64,000 bases of DNA, from NCBI GenBank assembly GCA_019322815.1, contig JAHWIB010000001.1, positions 1 through 64,000 on the forward strand. Reading direction: 5' to 3'. The notes under the pieces are model-generated. The model was not told the origin of the DNA. It ran no database searches and saw only the letters and a program-made list of their open reading frames with translations. The position numbers and the translations under genes are program-made. Positions 16,301 to 24,552 of this stretch are shown piece after piece. Positions within the stretch are counted from its first letter, which is position 1. Each line of letters begins with the position of its first letter. Source of the DNA: Candidatus Woesearchaeota archaeon. Lineage in GTDB: Archaea > Nanobdellota > Nanobdellia > Woesearchaeales > WJKL01.

Positions 16301-17784
16301 GTTCTTGAGCCAATTAGAGCATTAGCAGAATCATCAACATCACATGTATCTCCACATGAAAAATCAAAACTATTATCAGCAACACCATTTAAATAAACTA
16401 CTCCTGTTGTACCATTGTATGTTGCACCAACATGATTCCAAATACCATTAGTTGGAGGATTATTTGACGTCAAAGATGAACCACCATTAATACTAAATGT
16501 CAATTTATAATCCTCATAAGAATTAAGTGAAAATTCATACCTATCAGTATTACTATTATACTTACTAAAAATCGTAGGAAGAGTTCCAGTAAGATTAGGC
16601 TTAATCCATGCTAAAATTGTGATTTCAGTTTCAAGATCTAAACTTCCATCTGTTGGATCTCCTAAATCAACATAATCATCTGATCCATCAAACTCCAAAG
16701 CAGAGCCGTTTACACCATACATCCAACTAGCACCAAGAATCTCTCCATCATTATCACCAGCTGAATCAGCTGCCAATGTTCCGCTTCCTTCATCAAACTT
16801 CCATTCTGCCAATAAACCAGATACACAAATATTTCCATCACAATATTCACCAGTATCACAATCTTCATTTGTAAAACATTCTAATCCAGCTGATTCTGTA
16901 TTATAGATCTCTTCAACCTCTGCTTCTGATAAAGCATAGCTGTAGATTTTTATTTCATCTAATGTGCCATTGAATTCTTCGTAAGTATCACCATCACGAA
17001 TATCTACACCTATAAAATCCGCACTTGTTGGATAACAGCTGCCGCTCTTTACTTCTACTCCATCTACATATACTGTTCCGTTAGTTCCATTGCAGCTAGT
17101 TGCAATAAGATGCCAACTGTTATCTATAGCATTATCTGCAGTAACTCCAGAATCATACATATCTGGCTTTCCATCATCAAATATTAAAGGATAATTTTCA
17201 AAATCAACAGGATCATCATATCTTGGTGTTGTTATAATATCTTCATAACCACCCCAAGTACCTTTATGTTTTACCCATGCTAGCATAGTCCATTCATTAA
17301 GATCTTGAAGAGAAGAAGAGATATTTATATAATCATCTACTCCATCAAACTCTAAAGCAGAACCGCTTACACCACTTATCCAAGTAGGACCAACAATTTC
17401 TCCATCATAATCACCAGCTGAGTCATATGCAATTGTTCCGCTTTCTTCATCAAACTTCCATTCTGCTACTAAATTTTGTGTAGGAATAATCTCAGCCATT
17501 AAACTGTCATTAATGATATCAGCACTTTCAAGATCTTCATTAGGAGCATCATCTCCGACAACAATCTCAGTATTTAATTGATTATCTTCTATAAATGGGA
17601 AAGGGTAGTCGCTTAAATCAACTGTCGTATCTCCATAATTATATGCTTTTCCAACTGTCCCTAATCTCGTTGTTTTTATTAAGCTGATAACTAGTATTGT
17701 GATCAATGCGATAAACATGACTGTTAAAGCAAGACTTTTCACCTCTTGTGGTATTTTTTTAGATGTTTTTTTCCTTTTTCCCAT
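13366..17784 (-). CDS. Giant surface protein: S-layer-type halves flanking four LamG domains
   Basis: A 1472-residue protein from ATG 17784 (a GTG 9 nt upstream overlaps the previous gene). A signal-anchor helix (about 20-42) is followed by an S-layer-type N-half (DLSDYPFPFI...IVVGDDAP). Four LamG/concanavalin-like domains of about 210 residues follow, each opening LLAEWKFDEGSGT and ending ALSEAEVEEIYNTE, with two Cys-rich linkers (NEDCDTGEYCDGNIC). Then comes the matching S-layer-type C-half (AVGNPCNN...ALVAAGTTVEDTRRAALVLANY). Two GWNLISIP...GKGYW repeats lie near the C terminus. It is probably an adhesin or glycan-binding surface component. It is the first large gene of the operon with the two downstream anchored proteins. 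Confidence 0.88.
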   Translation of the reverse strand: MGKRKKTSKKIPQEVKSLALTVMFIALITILVISLIKTTRLGTVGKAYNYGDTTVDLSDYPFPFIEDNQLNTEIVVGDDAPNEDLESADIINDSLMAEIIPTQNLVAEWKFDEESGTIAYDSAGDYDGEIVGPTWISGVSGSALEFDGVDDYINISSSLQDLNEWTMLAWVKHKGTWGGYEDIITTPRYDDPVDFENYPLIFDDGKPDMYDSGVTADNAIDNSWHLIATSCNGTNGTVYVDGVEVKSGSCYPTSADFIGVDIRDGDTYEEFNGTLDEIKIYSYALSEAEVEEIYNTESAGLECFTNEDCDTGEYCDGNICVSGLLAEWKFDEGSGTLAADSAGDNDGEILGASWMYGVNGSALEFDGSDDYVDLGDPTDGSLDLETEITILAWIKPNLTGTLPTIFSKYNSNTDRYEFSLNSYEDYKLTFSINGGSSLTSNNPPTNGIWNHVGATYNGTTGVVYLNGVADNSFDFSCGDTCDVDDSANALIGSRTGGTLPFNGVIDEVKIYRYALSEAEIEEIYNTELSVGLEPNLLAEWKFDEGSGTSAADSAGDYDGEIIGPVWTTAGVSGSALEFDGVDDYISLSSLPNLNKWTMSAWVKHKGDWNAWEDIITTPRYDYPGDFESYPLIFDDGKPNIYESGIIADNVIDNNWHLVVTSCNGTNGKIYVDGAEVKSGSCYPAGADIIGADVYEGSTAEEFNGTIDEVKIYSYDLSAAEIEEIYNTESALIECFTNDDCDIGEVCESNICVSGLLAEWKFDEGSGTSAADSAGDYDGEIVGSAVWVDGVSDSALEFDGEEDYINIPYNQDLEPDEITISLWVKQDSADYGPILSNYEDSYGYWIASTSISSIYWWLGHNTDETSRYSESTVADGNWHHITVSSDGSTAKVYVDGVLEDSESTSPIVYSPSNIAITIGKDIDDSSFFKGNLDEVKIYRYVLSEAEVEDIYNTESAEIPTGSFILTGLAVLASDIIGTVDQQNVIAVGNPCNNSVVDNFTSCEGWNYSEGQAMIKLFQNGDNLALVAAGTTVEDTRRAALVLANYEDFNLTGDEVCVEGDSLELDDISVTEGPCAVAEEVVCTDSDGGINYTVVGECIDSNYPSGIKDFCENSGELLEMYCDQNNQCVSELHTCDGQCMGGVCFTEYEIEPLILGDIEDVTPHDLQVQFSISYEEDGDAHLHNILGYINPDFNQGRWIDNNNFIPANKPITIEIDNSGASATEQMINITYDGNQEKKVYLPAIPGGALNDWVILFVADDGSTYYGCEWDGASCGSFIPSIHALTPQNLAREAYVELEQITIQLEPGWNLISIPLVLENDNIEDVLADISDDVIDVYAYDPEEEWSVWHPDPAIPSNLDTIELGKGYWFKMNDSAELAVEGVLFETTELEPPPSFALKQGWNLVGIYSLEDREMTTALASIEDVYSALWSYNKTSGELVKLFSKADPAVSTANPVLEAGKGYWVYMIQEGAIVP
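14930..17475 (-). repeat. Four tandem LamG-coding repeats
   Basis: Four copies of roughly 640 bp begin near 17475, 16815, 16180 and 15525. They share long near-identical stretches, especially the segments encoding WKFDEGSGTSAADSAGDYDG and SALEFDG and the end of each domain. The first and third copies are closest to each other (both carry the WVKHKG and ESGxxADN variants). Recent duplication within the gene is the simplest explanation, and copy number could vary between strains. Confidence 0.8.
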
Positions 17785-17785
17785 T

Positions 17786-17977
17786 TTATTCACCTTTTAA
17801 ATTCTTTTTTATTGATTTTAATGGAGGTGCTTCTACTTTCTTCAGATAAATCCCATCTTCTAGTTCATAAACAAAGAAAGCAGCTCCCTCTTCTAAATTA
17901 AGTTTTTTCCTTATAGATTTAGGTATTACTATCTGGCCTCTTTTATCACTTTGCACTATTTTTACTGTTTTTTTCAT
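17786..17977 (-). CDS. AbrB/MazE/SpoVT-type DNA-binding protein
   Basis: A 63-residue protein with the swapped-hairpin fold signature: VQSDKRGQIVIPKSIRKKLNLEEG, then a YELEDGIYLKKV strand. Such proteins dimerise and act as transition-state regulators or antitoxins. No toxin gene is adjacent. Its stop is 2 nt from the start of the giant LamG gene, so it probably heads and may autoregulate the surface-protein operon. Confidence 0.88.
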   Translation of the reverse strand: MKKTVKIVQSDKRGQIVIPKSIRKKLNLEEGAAFFVYELEDGIYLKKVEAPPLKSIKKNLKGE

Positions 17978-18103
17978 GTTTTAAGTATACAAAAAGCACA
18001 ACTAGTATATAAAGATTTCTGAAAATAAGAATAAACTAAATAACTAAATTATAGATTTTCAAATTTATATATTTTCTAAAAATCCAATAATCAGTAATTC
18101 TGA

Positions 18104-18937
18104 TTAAACTCCAAAGAATCTGACAATATAACCAGTTATATTAGTCTCAATGTAAACAGCAATAACCAAAACAACAACAGCAATAACAAACATCATCAAT
18201 CCATCTTCTATTATCTGTGTAAATCTTTTTGAAAACAGCTTCTCCCTTAAGACTGATTTGCTGACAATGCCACCAGAAATAGCTGCAATAAAATAAGCGC
18301 TTGCCTCTAATATCATATGGGGAAATACAGCTAATAATGTTAATGCAAAATAAAGAAAAGGATTCTGGCCAGTTACAGCAGCGCTTTGTTTTGCAACAAT
18401 AGCAAAAACAGTTCCCCAGACAGAAGCATTCCAAGTTATGATAAAAACAGCTCCGCTTCCATAAATAAAAGAAGCTATCAGGCAAAATATAAGGACTTTG
18501 AGGTTATTAAGAAACAAAGAACTGAACACATTTTTTATTGTATATGCTTCTCCTGTCAATCCTAAAATATTAACCTGCTCTGAAAATATCCTGCTTGTAA
18601 CAATTGAAGGAAGGATCAAAGAAAATATAGAAAATGTCACTAATATTCCAAGGAATAAAAACAAATAAACCTTAAATATATCATTATGGTCTTTAAACAA
18701 TTCAATAATGTCAAATTTTCTTTCTCTTGCAGCCTGGTTTTCCTCTATTAACAATAATTTATTCAAAGAAGGAAGTATCAATAAAGAGGTAAATGCAATC
18801 GAGGCTAATCCAGGATTTTCAGGAAACAGCAGTAATGCAGAACCAATGCCAATAGCAGAATAAATTAATCCAATAAAAAATGCAAATCTGGATTTCTTTT
18901 CTATCCAATTAGCTGAATATATCTGTTCTAACACCAT
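18104..18937 (-). CDS. SpoIIM-family (DUF95) integral membrane protein
   Basis: A 277-residue protein with about six hydrophobic segments. Its loops (LLLIEENQAARERKFD; FSSLFLNNLKVLIFCLIASFIYGSGAVFII; FPHMILEASAYFIAAISGG) match stage II sporulation M-like proteins, which are widespread in archaea with unknown function. I choose ATG 18937 over a TTG 51 nt upstream because a TTTATATA box at 18965-18972 sits about 26 bases upstream of it, giving a leaderless message. Confidence 0.82.
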   Translation of the reverse strand: MVLEQIYSANWIEKKSRFAFFIGLIYSAIGIGSALLLFPENPGLASIAFTSLLILPSLNKLLLIEENQAARERKFDIIELFKDHNDIFKVYLFLFLGILVTFSIFSLILPSIVTSRIFSEQVNILGLTGEAYTIKNVFSSLFLNNLKVLIFCLIASFIYGSGAVFIITWNASVWGTVFAIVAKQSAAVTGQNPFLYFALTLLAVFPHMILEASAYFIAAISGGIVSKSVLREKLFSKRFTQIIEDGLMMFVIAVVVLVIAVYIETNITGYIVRFFGV

Positions 18938-18989
18938 CTTTTTGTAAAACAAATAGAAATTAGATATATAAACCTTTCTAAGAATCAAC

Positions 18990-19058
18990 TTAGTTGTGTG
19001 GAAGCTATATCTTCGTCGGGGCGGGACATAAGTATAGTTGTGTATTATTGGGGAGGAA
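18990..19058. other. GC-rich intergenic patch, unassigned
   Basis: A GC-rich core (CGTCGGGGCGGGAC at about 19014-19027) stands out from the AT-rich surroundings, flanked by two AGTTGTGT copies (about 18991 and 19035). No open frame fits. Such patches in AT-rich archaeal genomes are often small structured RNAs, but I cannot fold it into a known class. Confidence 0.3.
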
Positions 19059-19083
19059 TTAAAATTCGCTACGCGAATTTTAA
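19059..19083 (-). terminator. 11-bp perfect hairpin at the end of the PAC2 gene
   Basis: TTAAAATTCGC and GCGAATTTTAA pair perfectly around a TAC loop. The stop codon of the PAC2 gene lies inside the stem. It probably stabilises or terminates the eS27 / aIF2-alpha / Nop10 / PAC2 transcript. Confidence 0.6.
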
Positions 19084-19874
19084 CCTATATAGCTTATCTC
19101 TTTCTTCAATTTGCCTTTAACCTTCTTCAATGCAGTCTGCCTGGAAACTTCACTCAATTCTTCTGTTCTCTTTATCATCTCGCTCTCTATATCTTTGATT
19201 TCTTTATCCATATCTTTTATATTGATCTTTAAATTTAATTTTTTATTCAGCACTTTAAGGGTCTCTCTTGCTCCTTTGACTCCTAGATACATTGGATGCC
19301 CGAATGTTTCTGCTAAAAAAGCAATAGCAGGAATCTTTCTTTTTTCAGCTAATCCTAATAATATTCCAGAAACACCAACAATAGGCCCTACAATGCCGTG
19401 CAGTTTTTCATTAACATCTGTTCCTTTCTTATATTTGCTGACTATTTTTTTGGAATTTCCAGTGCAGTAAATCTTTGGTTTTTTAGGAACAGTCTGCAGG
19501 CCAACTCCTCCCAGAGTAATTATCTCTTTTCCTTTGAAACTATCAACTATATCCAGGATTTTCTCGCAAAATTCATAGCAGCTGACCTCGTCGATTGGCT
19601 GGACATCTCCTGCTAATAACAATAGATCATTTCCTTTAACCTTTTTATAATAAATTTCAATAGAAGGCAGTTCAACTAAGTTTTTTTCATTTACAAAAAC
19701 AGAATGTGGAAATGTGTAAGAAAATAATTCATATATTTTCTCAGCTTTTAATGCATCTATTATAAAATCAACAGCAACCTTGCCTACATTTCCTATGCCT
19801 GGCAGGCCTTCTATTAATACAACATTGGTTAATTTAGGTTTTTTTCCAATCTGTTTTATTTTCCAGCCGTTCAT
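19080..19874 (-). CDS. PAC2 family protein (proteasome-assembly-chaperone-like)
   Basis: A 264-residue protein with the PAC2 core: LIEGLPGIGNVGKVAVDFII near the N terminus, a LLLLAGDVQP strand, ITLGGVGLQTVPKKP and GVSGILLGLAEKR, then a helical C-terminal region (about 195-264). Archaeal PAC2 proteins are related to eukaryotic PSMG2, but their role in archaea is unproven. It overlaps the Nop10 stop as ATGA and ends the operon. Its linkage to aIF2-alpha and Nop10 is conserved across archaea. Confidence 0.92.
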   Translation of the reverse strand: MNGWKIKQIGKKPKLTNVVLIEGLPGIGNVGKVAVDFIIDALKAEKIYELFSYTFPHSVFVNEKNLVELPSIEIYYKKVKGNDLLLLAGDVQPIDEVSCYEFCEKILDIVDSFKGKEIITLGGVGLQTVPKKPKIYCTGNSKKIVSKYKKGTDVNEKLHGIVGPIVGVSGILLGLAEKRKIPAIAFLAETFGHPMYLGVKGARETLKVLNKKLNLKINIKDMDKEIKDIESEMIKRTEELSEVSRQTALKKVKGKLKKEISYIG

Positions 19875-20038
19875 AATAAACCCCTCTTTTCAAGTTCAGC
19901 TTTTCTTGCCTTTCTCCTGTATCCTCCATATTTATCATCAACACTATATTTAGCAGGCTTTGGATTGATTGTTTTAACACAGCATTTTTCTTTCATTGTA
20001 TATGCATTGCATTTAGGGCATCTCATTATATGCTTCAT
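19871..20038 (-). CDS. nop10: H/ACA RNP protein Nop10
   Basis: A 55-residue zinc-ribbon protein starting ATG 20038: CPKCNAYTMKEKC near the N terminus, then TINPKPAKYSVDDKYGGYRRKARK, the characteristic Cbf5-binding linker and helix. It is a core component of pseudouridine-guiding H/ACA particles. It overlaps aIF2-alpha (20035) and PAC2 (19874) by ATGA-type junctions, so the three are tightly coupled. It is easily missed because of its length. Confidence 0.95.
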   Translation of the reverse strand: MKHIMRCPKCNAYTMKEKCCVKTINPKPAKYSVDDKYGGYRRKARKAELEKRGLL

Positions 20039-20811
20039 TTTTTTTCTTCTTTTCTAAAACTAACTATTCCTTTTTTCTTTTCCATATATCTTGTTACTTT
20101 GTCAATGCTGTTTTCTAATATTTTCTCAGCTTCTTTATAATTAGGAGCATTTACAATAACATTATAATCTCCTGCCCCTCTATATGTTACATCAATATTT
20201 TCACCAACTGCTTTTTTCAAAGCTGCTTTTACAATATCAATGCCATCAGGATCATAAGATACTAATTTTAATACTCCTTTGATACAAACTTCAGGAGGCT
20301 TGATTCTTTCTTTGACAATCTCTGTCACTTCTTCAGCTAATTCTTCTTCAACACCTAATTTTTTTAAGCCTGTTTTTCCAATGATAATATCATTGAAACA
20401 TTCATGAAGATATTCATATTTTTCAAAAACCTTGTTGCCTATTTTATCATACAGCTCTTTAACATCAATATTTAGATTTTTAGCAATTCCTTCAATTATT
20501 TTCTCAGCTTTTTGCTCTTGTTTTATCTCATTAGTCTTCTTTCTCTTCTGCCCTTCATTGACTCTTCTTAAGCTTAAGTCAATATGCTCTTTTTTCTTGT
20601 CAATTTTCAGAACTTTGCAGACAATCTTTTTCCCCTCAACAACATAATCCCTTATATTCCTGATTCTTCCAGGGCTAACTTCAGAAATATGGATCATTCC
20701 TGTTTTGTCATATTCATCCAGCTTGGCAAAAACAGAATGGCCGTGAACAGCAGTTACAGTACAGAGAACCAGCTCATCATCATCTGGAAAACCTTCTTTT
20801 TTATAGAGCAT
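20035..20811 (-). CDS. eif2a: Translation initiation factor aIF2 subunit alpha
   Basis: A 258-residue protein with an N-terminal S1 (OB) domain (about 11-84, with GMIHISEVSPGRIRNIRDYV, the segment containing the Ser51-equivalent loop), a helical middle domain and a C-terminal alpha-beta domain (KLVSYDPDGIDIVKAAL...YRGAGDYNV) that binds aIF2-gamma. It works in delivery of initiator tRNA. It follows eS27 directly (stop and start abut) in the standard archaeal operon. Confidence 0.96.
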   Translation of the reverse strand: MLYKKEGFPDDDELVLCTVTAVHGHSVFAKLDEYDKTGMIHISEVSPGRIRNIRDYVVEGKKIVCKVLKIDKKKEHIDLSLRRVNEGQKRKKTNEIKQEQKAEKIIEGIAKNLNIDVKELYDKIGNKVFEKYEYLHECFNDIIIGKTGLKKLGVEEELAEEVTEIVKERIKPPEVCIKGVLKLVSYDPDGIDIVKAALKKAVGENIDVTYRGAGDYNVIVNAPNYKEAEKILENSIDKVTRYMEKKKGIVSFRKEEKK

Positions 20812-21003
20812 CTATTCTAAAACCTCCAAAATCCTTGATTTTATCCTGCTTTTTCCGCCGCTTGGCTCTGCCAATACCTTTCCGCAAACAAGACATTTGA
20901 TATCTAAAGCAGCTTTTCCAAATATAATCTGCTCATTCTTGCATTTAGGGCATCTTACTTTTATGAATTTGCTTGATGTTTCTCTTATTTTAATCCCCTC
21001 CAA
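20812..21003 (-). CDS. rps27e: Ribosomal protein eS27
   Basis: A 63-residue zinc-ribbon ribosomal protein: [39 protein letters not shown]. Both CxxC pairs are present. The only in-frame start at the right length is TTG (21001-21003). A GGAGGGG that looks like a Shine-Dalgarno lies just after it, inside codons 2-3, so the exact start is uncertain. A TTTATATATA box at 21036-21045 places transcription about 10 nt upstream of the TTG. It is the first gene of the operon. Confidence 0.93.
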   Translation of the reverse strand: MEGIKIRETSSKFIKVRCPKCKNEQIIFGKAALDIKCLVCGKVLAEPSGGKSRIKSRILEVLE

Positions 21004-21137
21004 TTTATGTTAAAATAAAATTAAAAACAATTGTTTATATATAAAGGTTTGTTTCTTATAATACTTATTTTCCAACTCTTTTTTGGAATTAAAATAAAAC
21101 AAGAAACTTTAAATAAATCATTCAATTTGAATAAATT

Positions 21138-22205
21138 ATGCATTCAATAAGTCTTTGCATGATTACTAAAAATGAAGAAAGATTTCTAAAACAATGTCTC
21201 GATTCTATAAAAGATATTGTAGATGAAATAATAATAGTGGATACAGGAAGTACAGATAAAACAAAAGAAGTTGCTGCTAAATTTACAAATAAAATTTATG
21301 ATTTTAAATGGTGTAATGATTTTTCAGCAGCAAGGAATGAGTCATTAAAATATGCAAAAGGAGACTGGATTTTAGTGTTAGACGCAGATGAAACAATTGC
21401 TGAAAGAGACCATTCTAAAATTAAAAAAGCAATTAATTTTACAGAGATAGTTGGATTTTCATTAATTCAAAGAAATTATATGGATGAATCCCGTGAAACT
21501 GGATGGATTTCTTCCAAAGATGATGACTATATTGAAAGTAAGATAGCAGCAGGATGGGTGCCAGCAAAGCCTGTTAGACTTTTTAAAAATAATAAAAATA
21601 TTTTTTATGAAGGATTAGTTCATGAATCAGTAAATAATTCTTTAATAAAATTGGGAAAGATAGCTCACTTAGATATACCCATCCATCACTATGGAAAATT
21701 GAATCAAGACAAAGTAAATAAAAAGGGCGTGTTATATGAAAAAATTGGCAAGGATAAAATCAAAAGAGAAAAAGACTTTTATTCTTATTTTGAACTTGCA
21801 AAACAGTATGTTGCTAATAGAAAATTAACTGAAGCAGTGCATAATTTAGAAAAATCAATTGAATTAAAACAAGACTATTTTGAAAGCTGGTATTTGCTAG
21901 GAAGCATTTATTTATTAATCAATGATTTAGATAACGCCTTAAGCAAATTAAAAAGAGCTCAAGCATTAAACCATGCTTTTGCTCCAATTTATGCAAACCT
22001 AGGAGTCATTTATGCAAAAAAGAAAGAATTCAAGAAAGCAGTCAAGAATTTTATTAAGGCATTAAAATTAAATCCAAAGGACGCCACAGCATATAAAAAT
22101 CTCGGAATGTGTTTTGATGAGCTAGGAAATAAACAAAAGGCTTATTCTTGTTTTAAGAAAGCTATAGAATTAGACCCAAAATATAAAGAAAAGATAAAAT
22201 TGTAA
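21138..22205 (+). CDS. Family 2 glycosyltransferase with C-terminal TPR repeats
   Basis: Residues 1-100 are a GT-A fold: SLCMITKNEERFLKQCLDSI, the nucleotide-sugar motif VDTGSTDKT and the metal-binding DADE motif. The next region (about 100-200) resembles SPBc2-type glycosyltransferases. Residues about 210-350 hold at least three tetratricopeptide repeats (for example AYKNLGMCFDELGNKQKAYS). No membrane segment is visible, so it probably works at the cytoplasmic face. A TTTAAATAAA box at 21110-21119 fits a leaderless ATG. It may glycosylate surface proteins, but the substrate is unknown. Confidence 0.88.
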   Translation: MHSISLCMITKNEERFLKQCLDSIKDIVDEIIIVDTGSTDKTKEVAAKFTNKIYDFKWCNDFSAARNESLKYAKGDWILVLDADETIAERDHSKIKKAINFTEIVGFSLIQRNYMDESRETGWISSKDDDYIESKIAAGWVPAKPVRLFKNNKNIFYEGLVHESVNNSLIKLGKIAHLDIPIHHYGKLNQDKVNKKGVLYEKIGKDKIKREKDFYSYFELAKQYVANRKLTEAVHNLEKSIELKQDYFESWYLLGSIYLLINDLDNALSKLKRAQALNHAFAPIYANLGVIYAKKKEFKKAVKNFIKALKLNPKDATAYKNLGMCFDELGNKQKAYSCFKKAIELDPKYKEKIKL

Positions 22206-22214
22206 ATCCAAGAA

Positions 22215-22532
22215 CTATTTAAATTCAACTCTCTTTGTTCTAAAACCTTTTCTTTGAGTAGTGGTTTTATTGCATTCCTTGCAGGTATATCTTAAATCAG
22301 TTTTCTTGCTTGTCTTCTTGCCGTATCTTTTCCAGCTGCTTAAAGCTCCTTTGCTTAATTTTCCAACATTGCCGTATCCTCTGCCTTCTCCTCTTAGTTT
22401 CATTCTCTTTTTGCTGCCTTTGCTCATAGGATGAACACTGCTTGGAGTCTTTCTCTTAGCTGCACTGACCTTTTGCTCAGTATGCTTTTTACATTTAGGA
22501 CAATACCTTTTGACTAGTTTAGGAAATTTCAT
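22215..22532 (-). CDS. rpl44e: Ribosomal protein eL42 (L44e)
   Basis: A 105-residue basic protein with two Cys pairs (CPKCKKHT and CKECNKT) and the RGEGRGYGNVGKLSKG segment typical of eL42, which contacts the E site of the large subunit. It is convergent with the glycosyltransferase gene, 10 nt apart. The GINS gene lies upstream on the same strand. Confidence 0.95.
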   Translation of the reverse strand: MKFPKLVKRYCPKCKKHTEQKVSAAKRKTPSSVHPMSKGSKKRMKLRGEGRGYGNVGKLSKGALSSWKRYGKKTSKKTDLRYTCKECNKTTTQRKGFRTKRVEFK

Positions 22533-22584
22533 TTTTTATATCCGCCTTATTTTATTATCAGAATTTTGTCAGTATTTAAAAGTC

Positions 22585-23256
22585 TTACTCTTTTTTAGCC
22601 ATTTCCTCTGCTCTTTGCTTGGAAATCAATACATCAGCAATCTCAACAGGCAGGTTAGCAATATCTTCTTTCTCAAAAGGCCCATATTCCTGCAGGTCAG
22701 TCCCAACGAATTTCGGCACAGCATACAGGAATCTGATTAATTTTTGGGTTTTAGTCTCTTCATCCTCTTCTTTTGCTTCTTGATTTAATTCCTCTTTAGC
22801 ATCCTTTTCTTCTTCAGTTTTTTCTATTAAAGGAATCTTACCTTCTAATATATTATACAAAACACCTTTTCTATTGTTATTCAAAACCTTAACTAGATAA
22901 TCAAAAAGCTCTTTTTCTTCTTTTAACATAGCAGAAGTATCAATGATCTCTGAATTTAAAGCACCCATACTCATCCTAGACATATCTAAAGCCATATTCA
23001 TGATCTTTTTCTCTCTTTTTTCATAAAATTCTTTTAGGATATTTTTGATATTTTCAAGCTGTGATTCAGCTTTTCTTCTTTCTTCAGCAGCAAATATATC
23101 ATTTTTAGGAAGATTTAATGCAGCCTGCTTTTCTTTTAAGTAATCTACAACATCTGAAAAGAAGTTATTGTCAAGTTTTTGCAGCTCTTCTCTTGTTTTT
23201 TCTCTTCTTAATAATTCAAATAAAGTTTCATAAGTTATATTAATTTCCTTATTCAT
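22585..23256 (-). CDS. GINS complex subunit (Gins51 type)
   Basis: A 223-residue protein with an N-terminal helical A domain (ITYETLFELLRREKTREELQ) and a C-terminal B domain (RFLYAVPKFVGTDLQEYGPF...ANLPVEIADVLI). The A-before-B order is that of Gins51/Gins15. It would bridge MCM and the Cdc45/GAN nuclease in the replicative helicase. An acidic insert (about 155-175) separates the domains. The eL42 gene follows 52 nt downstream, an association also seen in other archaea. Confidence 0.85.
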   Translation of the reverse strand: MNKEINITYETLFELLRREKTREELQKLDNNFFSDVVDYLKEKQAALNLPKNDIFAAEERRKAESQLENIKNILKEFYEKREKKIMNMALDMSRMSMGALNSEIIDTSAMLKEEKELFDYLVKVLNNNRKGVLYNILEGKIPLIEKTEEEKDAKEELNQEAKEEDEETKTQKLIRFLYAVPKFVGTDLQEYGPFEKEDIANLPVEIADVLISKQRAEEMAKKE

Positions 23257-23349
23257 TTAAGCCCCCTATTCTTGCAAAACACCAGCAATATTTAAAGTTT
23301 TATATGATAAAAACATAACTTTTTTAAAATATACATCTTAAAAATCCTT

Positions 23350-24552
23350 ATGGCAAAATTAATATTTGAAGATCTGTCATTTGAACAGGAAAAACAAAGA
23401 ATAAAAGTGAATTTCCTTAATATATTCTATTTTTATCTGGATAATACTGAGCTAGAAAAGACTGCAAAATTTAACGTAAACAAAAATTCAATCAGTTTCC
23501 AGGGTATTTCAGAACAAAAAGCAAAAAACAAATTTAATCAGCTGTTAAATAAAGGATTTCAAAACCTTAAAAATAAAATAACTGGCCAAAAAACAATTTA
23601 TATCCATCAAAATTCTGAAATTCCTCTGATTGGCCATAATGCATTTGGCTTAATTGATAGGAATACATCAATAATTGAAGTCAGAGCAATAACTGGATGC
23701 AATCTGGACTGTATATACTGTTCTGTTACACAAGACCTGAGACCAATTGATTTTGTTATTGAAAAAGATTATTTAGTCAAAGAATTCAAAAAACTTGTTG
23801 AATTTAAGGATATAAATGATATTGAAGCGCATATAGGGACTCAAGGCGAGCCTTTGCTCTATAAGCCATTGCCAGAATTAATAAAAGGTTTATCTGATAT
23901 ACAGCAAGTATCAACAATAGCATTAGATACAAATGGAACATTATTAACAAAACAAAAAGTAGATGAATTAGTTGATGCAGGATTAACTAGATTCTGTTTT
24001 TCAATAAATGCATTAAACCAAGAATTAGCTCAAAAAATAGCTGGCAGTGCTTATAACCTAAATCATATTCTTGATATTTTAAAGTATATCTCAAAAAAAG
24101 AATGTGAATTAATATTAACTCCTGTCTGGATTCCTGGAATAAATGACCAGGAAATTCCAAAACTTCTTGAATTAAGCAAAGAATTAGGATGCAATATTGG
24201 CATCCAGAACTTCTTGAATTACAGATTTGGAAAAAATCCAGTAAAACAGATGTCCTGGCAATTATTTATCAAAAAGATGAAAGAATTGGAGGAAAAATAT
24301 GATAAAAAACTATTATTTGATTTTAAGCAGGATTTCAATATAAAACCAACAAAACCTCTTCCAAAGCCTTTTAAAAAAGGCCAAATCATCAAGACAAAGA
24401 TATTATTGCCAGGCAGATTAAAGGATGAAAAACTGGCAGTAGAAAAACAAAGAATAATATCAATCCCTAATTGTGATGCTCAAATAGGCCAGACAGTTAA
24501 ATTAAAGATAATAAGAACAAAGCACAATATCTTTTTTGCAGTTTTAATCTGA
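23350..24552 (+). CDS. Radical SAM protein with C-terminal TRAM domain
   Basis: A 400-residue protein. The CxxxCxxC cluster (CNLDCIYC, about residues 117-124) and downstream GxGEPL-like GTQGEPLLY mark a radical SAM core. The last 65 residues (GQIIKTKILLPGRL...AQIGQTVKLKII) look like a TRAM RNA-binding domain. The N-terminal 100 residues are family-specific. The combination suggests modification of an RNA, but the target is unknown; it lacks the N-terminal UPF0004 domain of methylthiotransferases. It stands alone, convergent with the mini S-layer gene (9-nt overlap). Confidence 0.85.
   Translation: MAKLIFEDLSFEQEKQRIKVNFLNIFYFYLDNTELEKTAKFNVNKNSISFQGISEQKAKNKFNQLLNKGFQNLKNKITGQKTIYIHQNSEIPLIGHNAFGLIDRNTSIIEVRAITGCNLDCIYCSVTQDLRPIDFVIEKDYLVKEFKKLVEFKDINDIEAHIGTQGEPLLYKPLPELIKGLSDIQQVSTIALDTNGTLLTKQKVDELVDAGLTRFCFSINALNQELAQKIAGSAYNLNHILDILKYISKKECELILTPVWIPGINDQEIPKLLELSKELGCNIGIQNFLNYRFGKNPVKQMSWQLFIKKMKELEEKYDKKLLFDFKQDFNIKPTKPLPKPFKKGQIIKTKILLPGRLKDEKLAVEKQRIISIPNCDAQIGQTVKLKIIRTKHNIFFAVLI

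Noticed and set aside
17785..17793. GTG start for the giant LamG protein
   Set aside because: It overlaps the AbrB-type gene end, and the ATG 9 nt downstream has a GGTG site in front of it.
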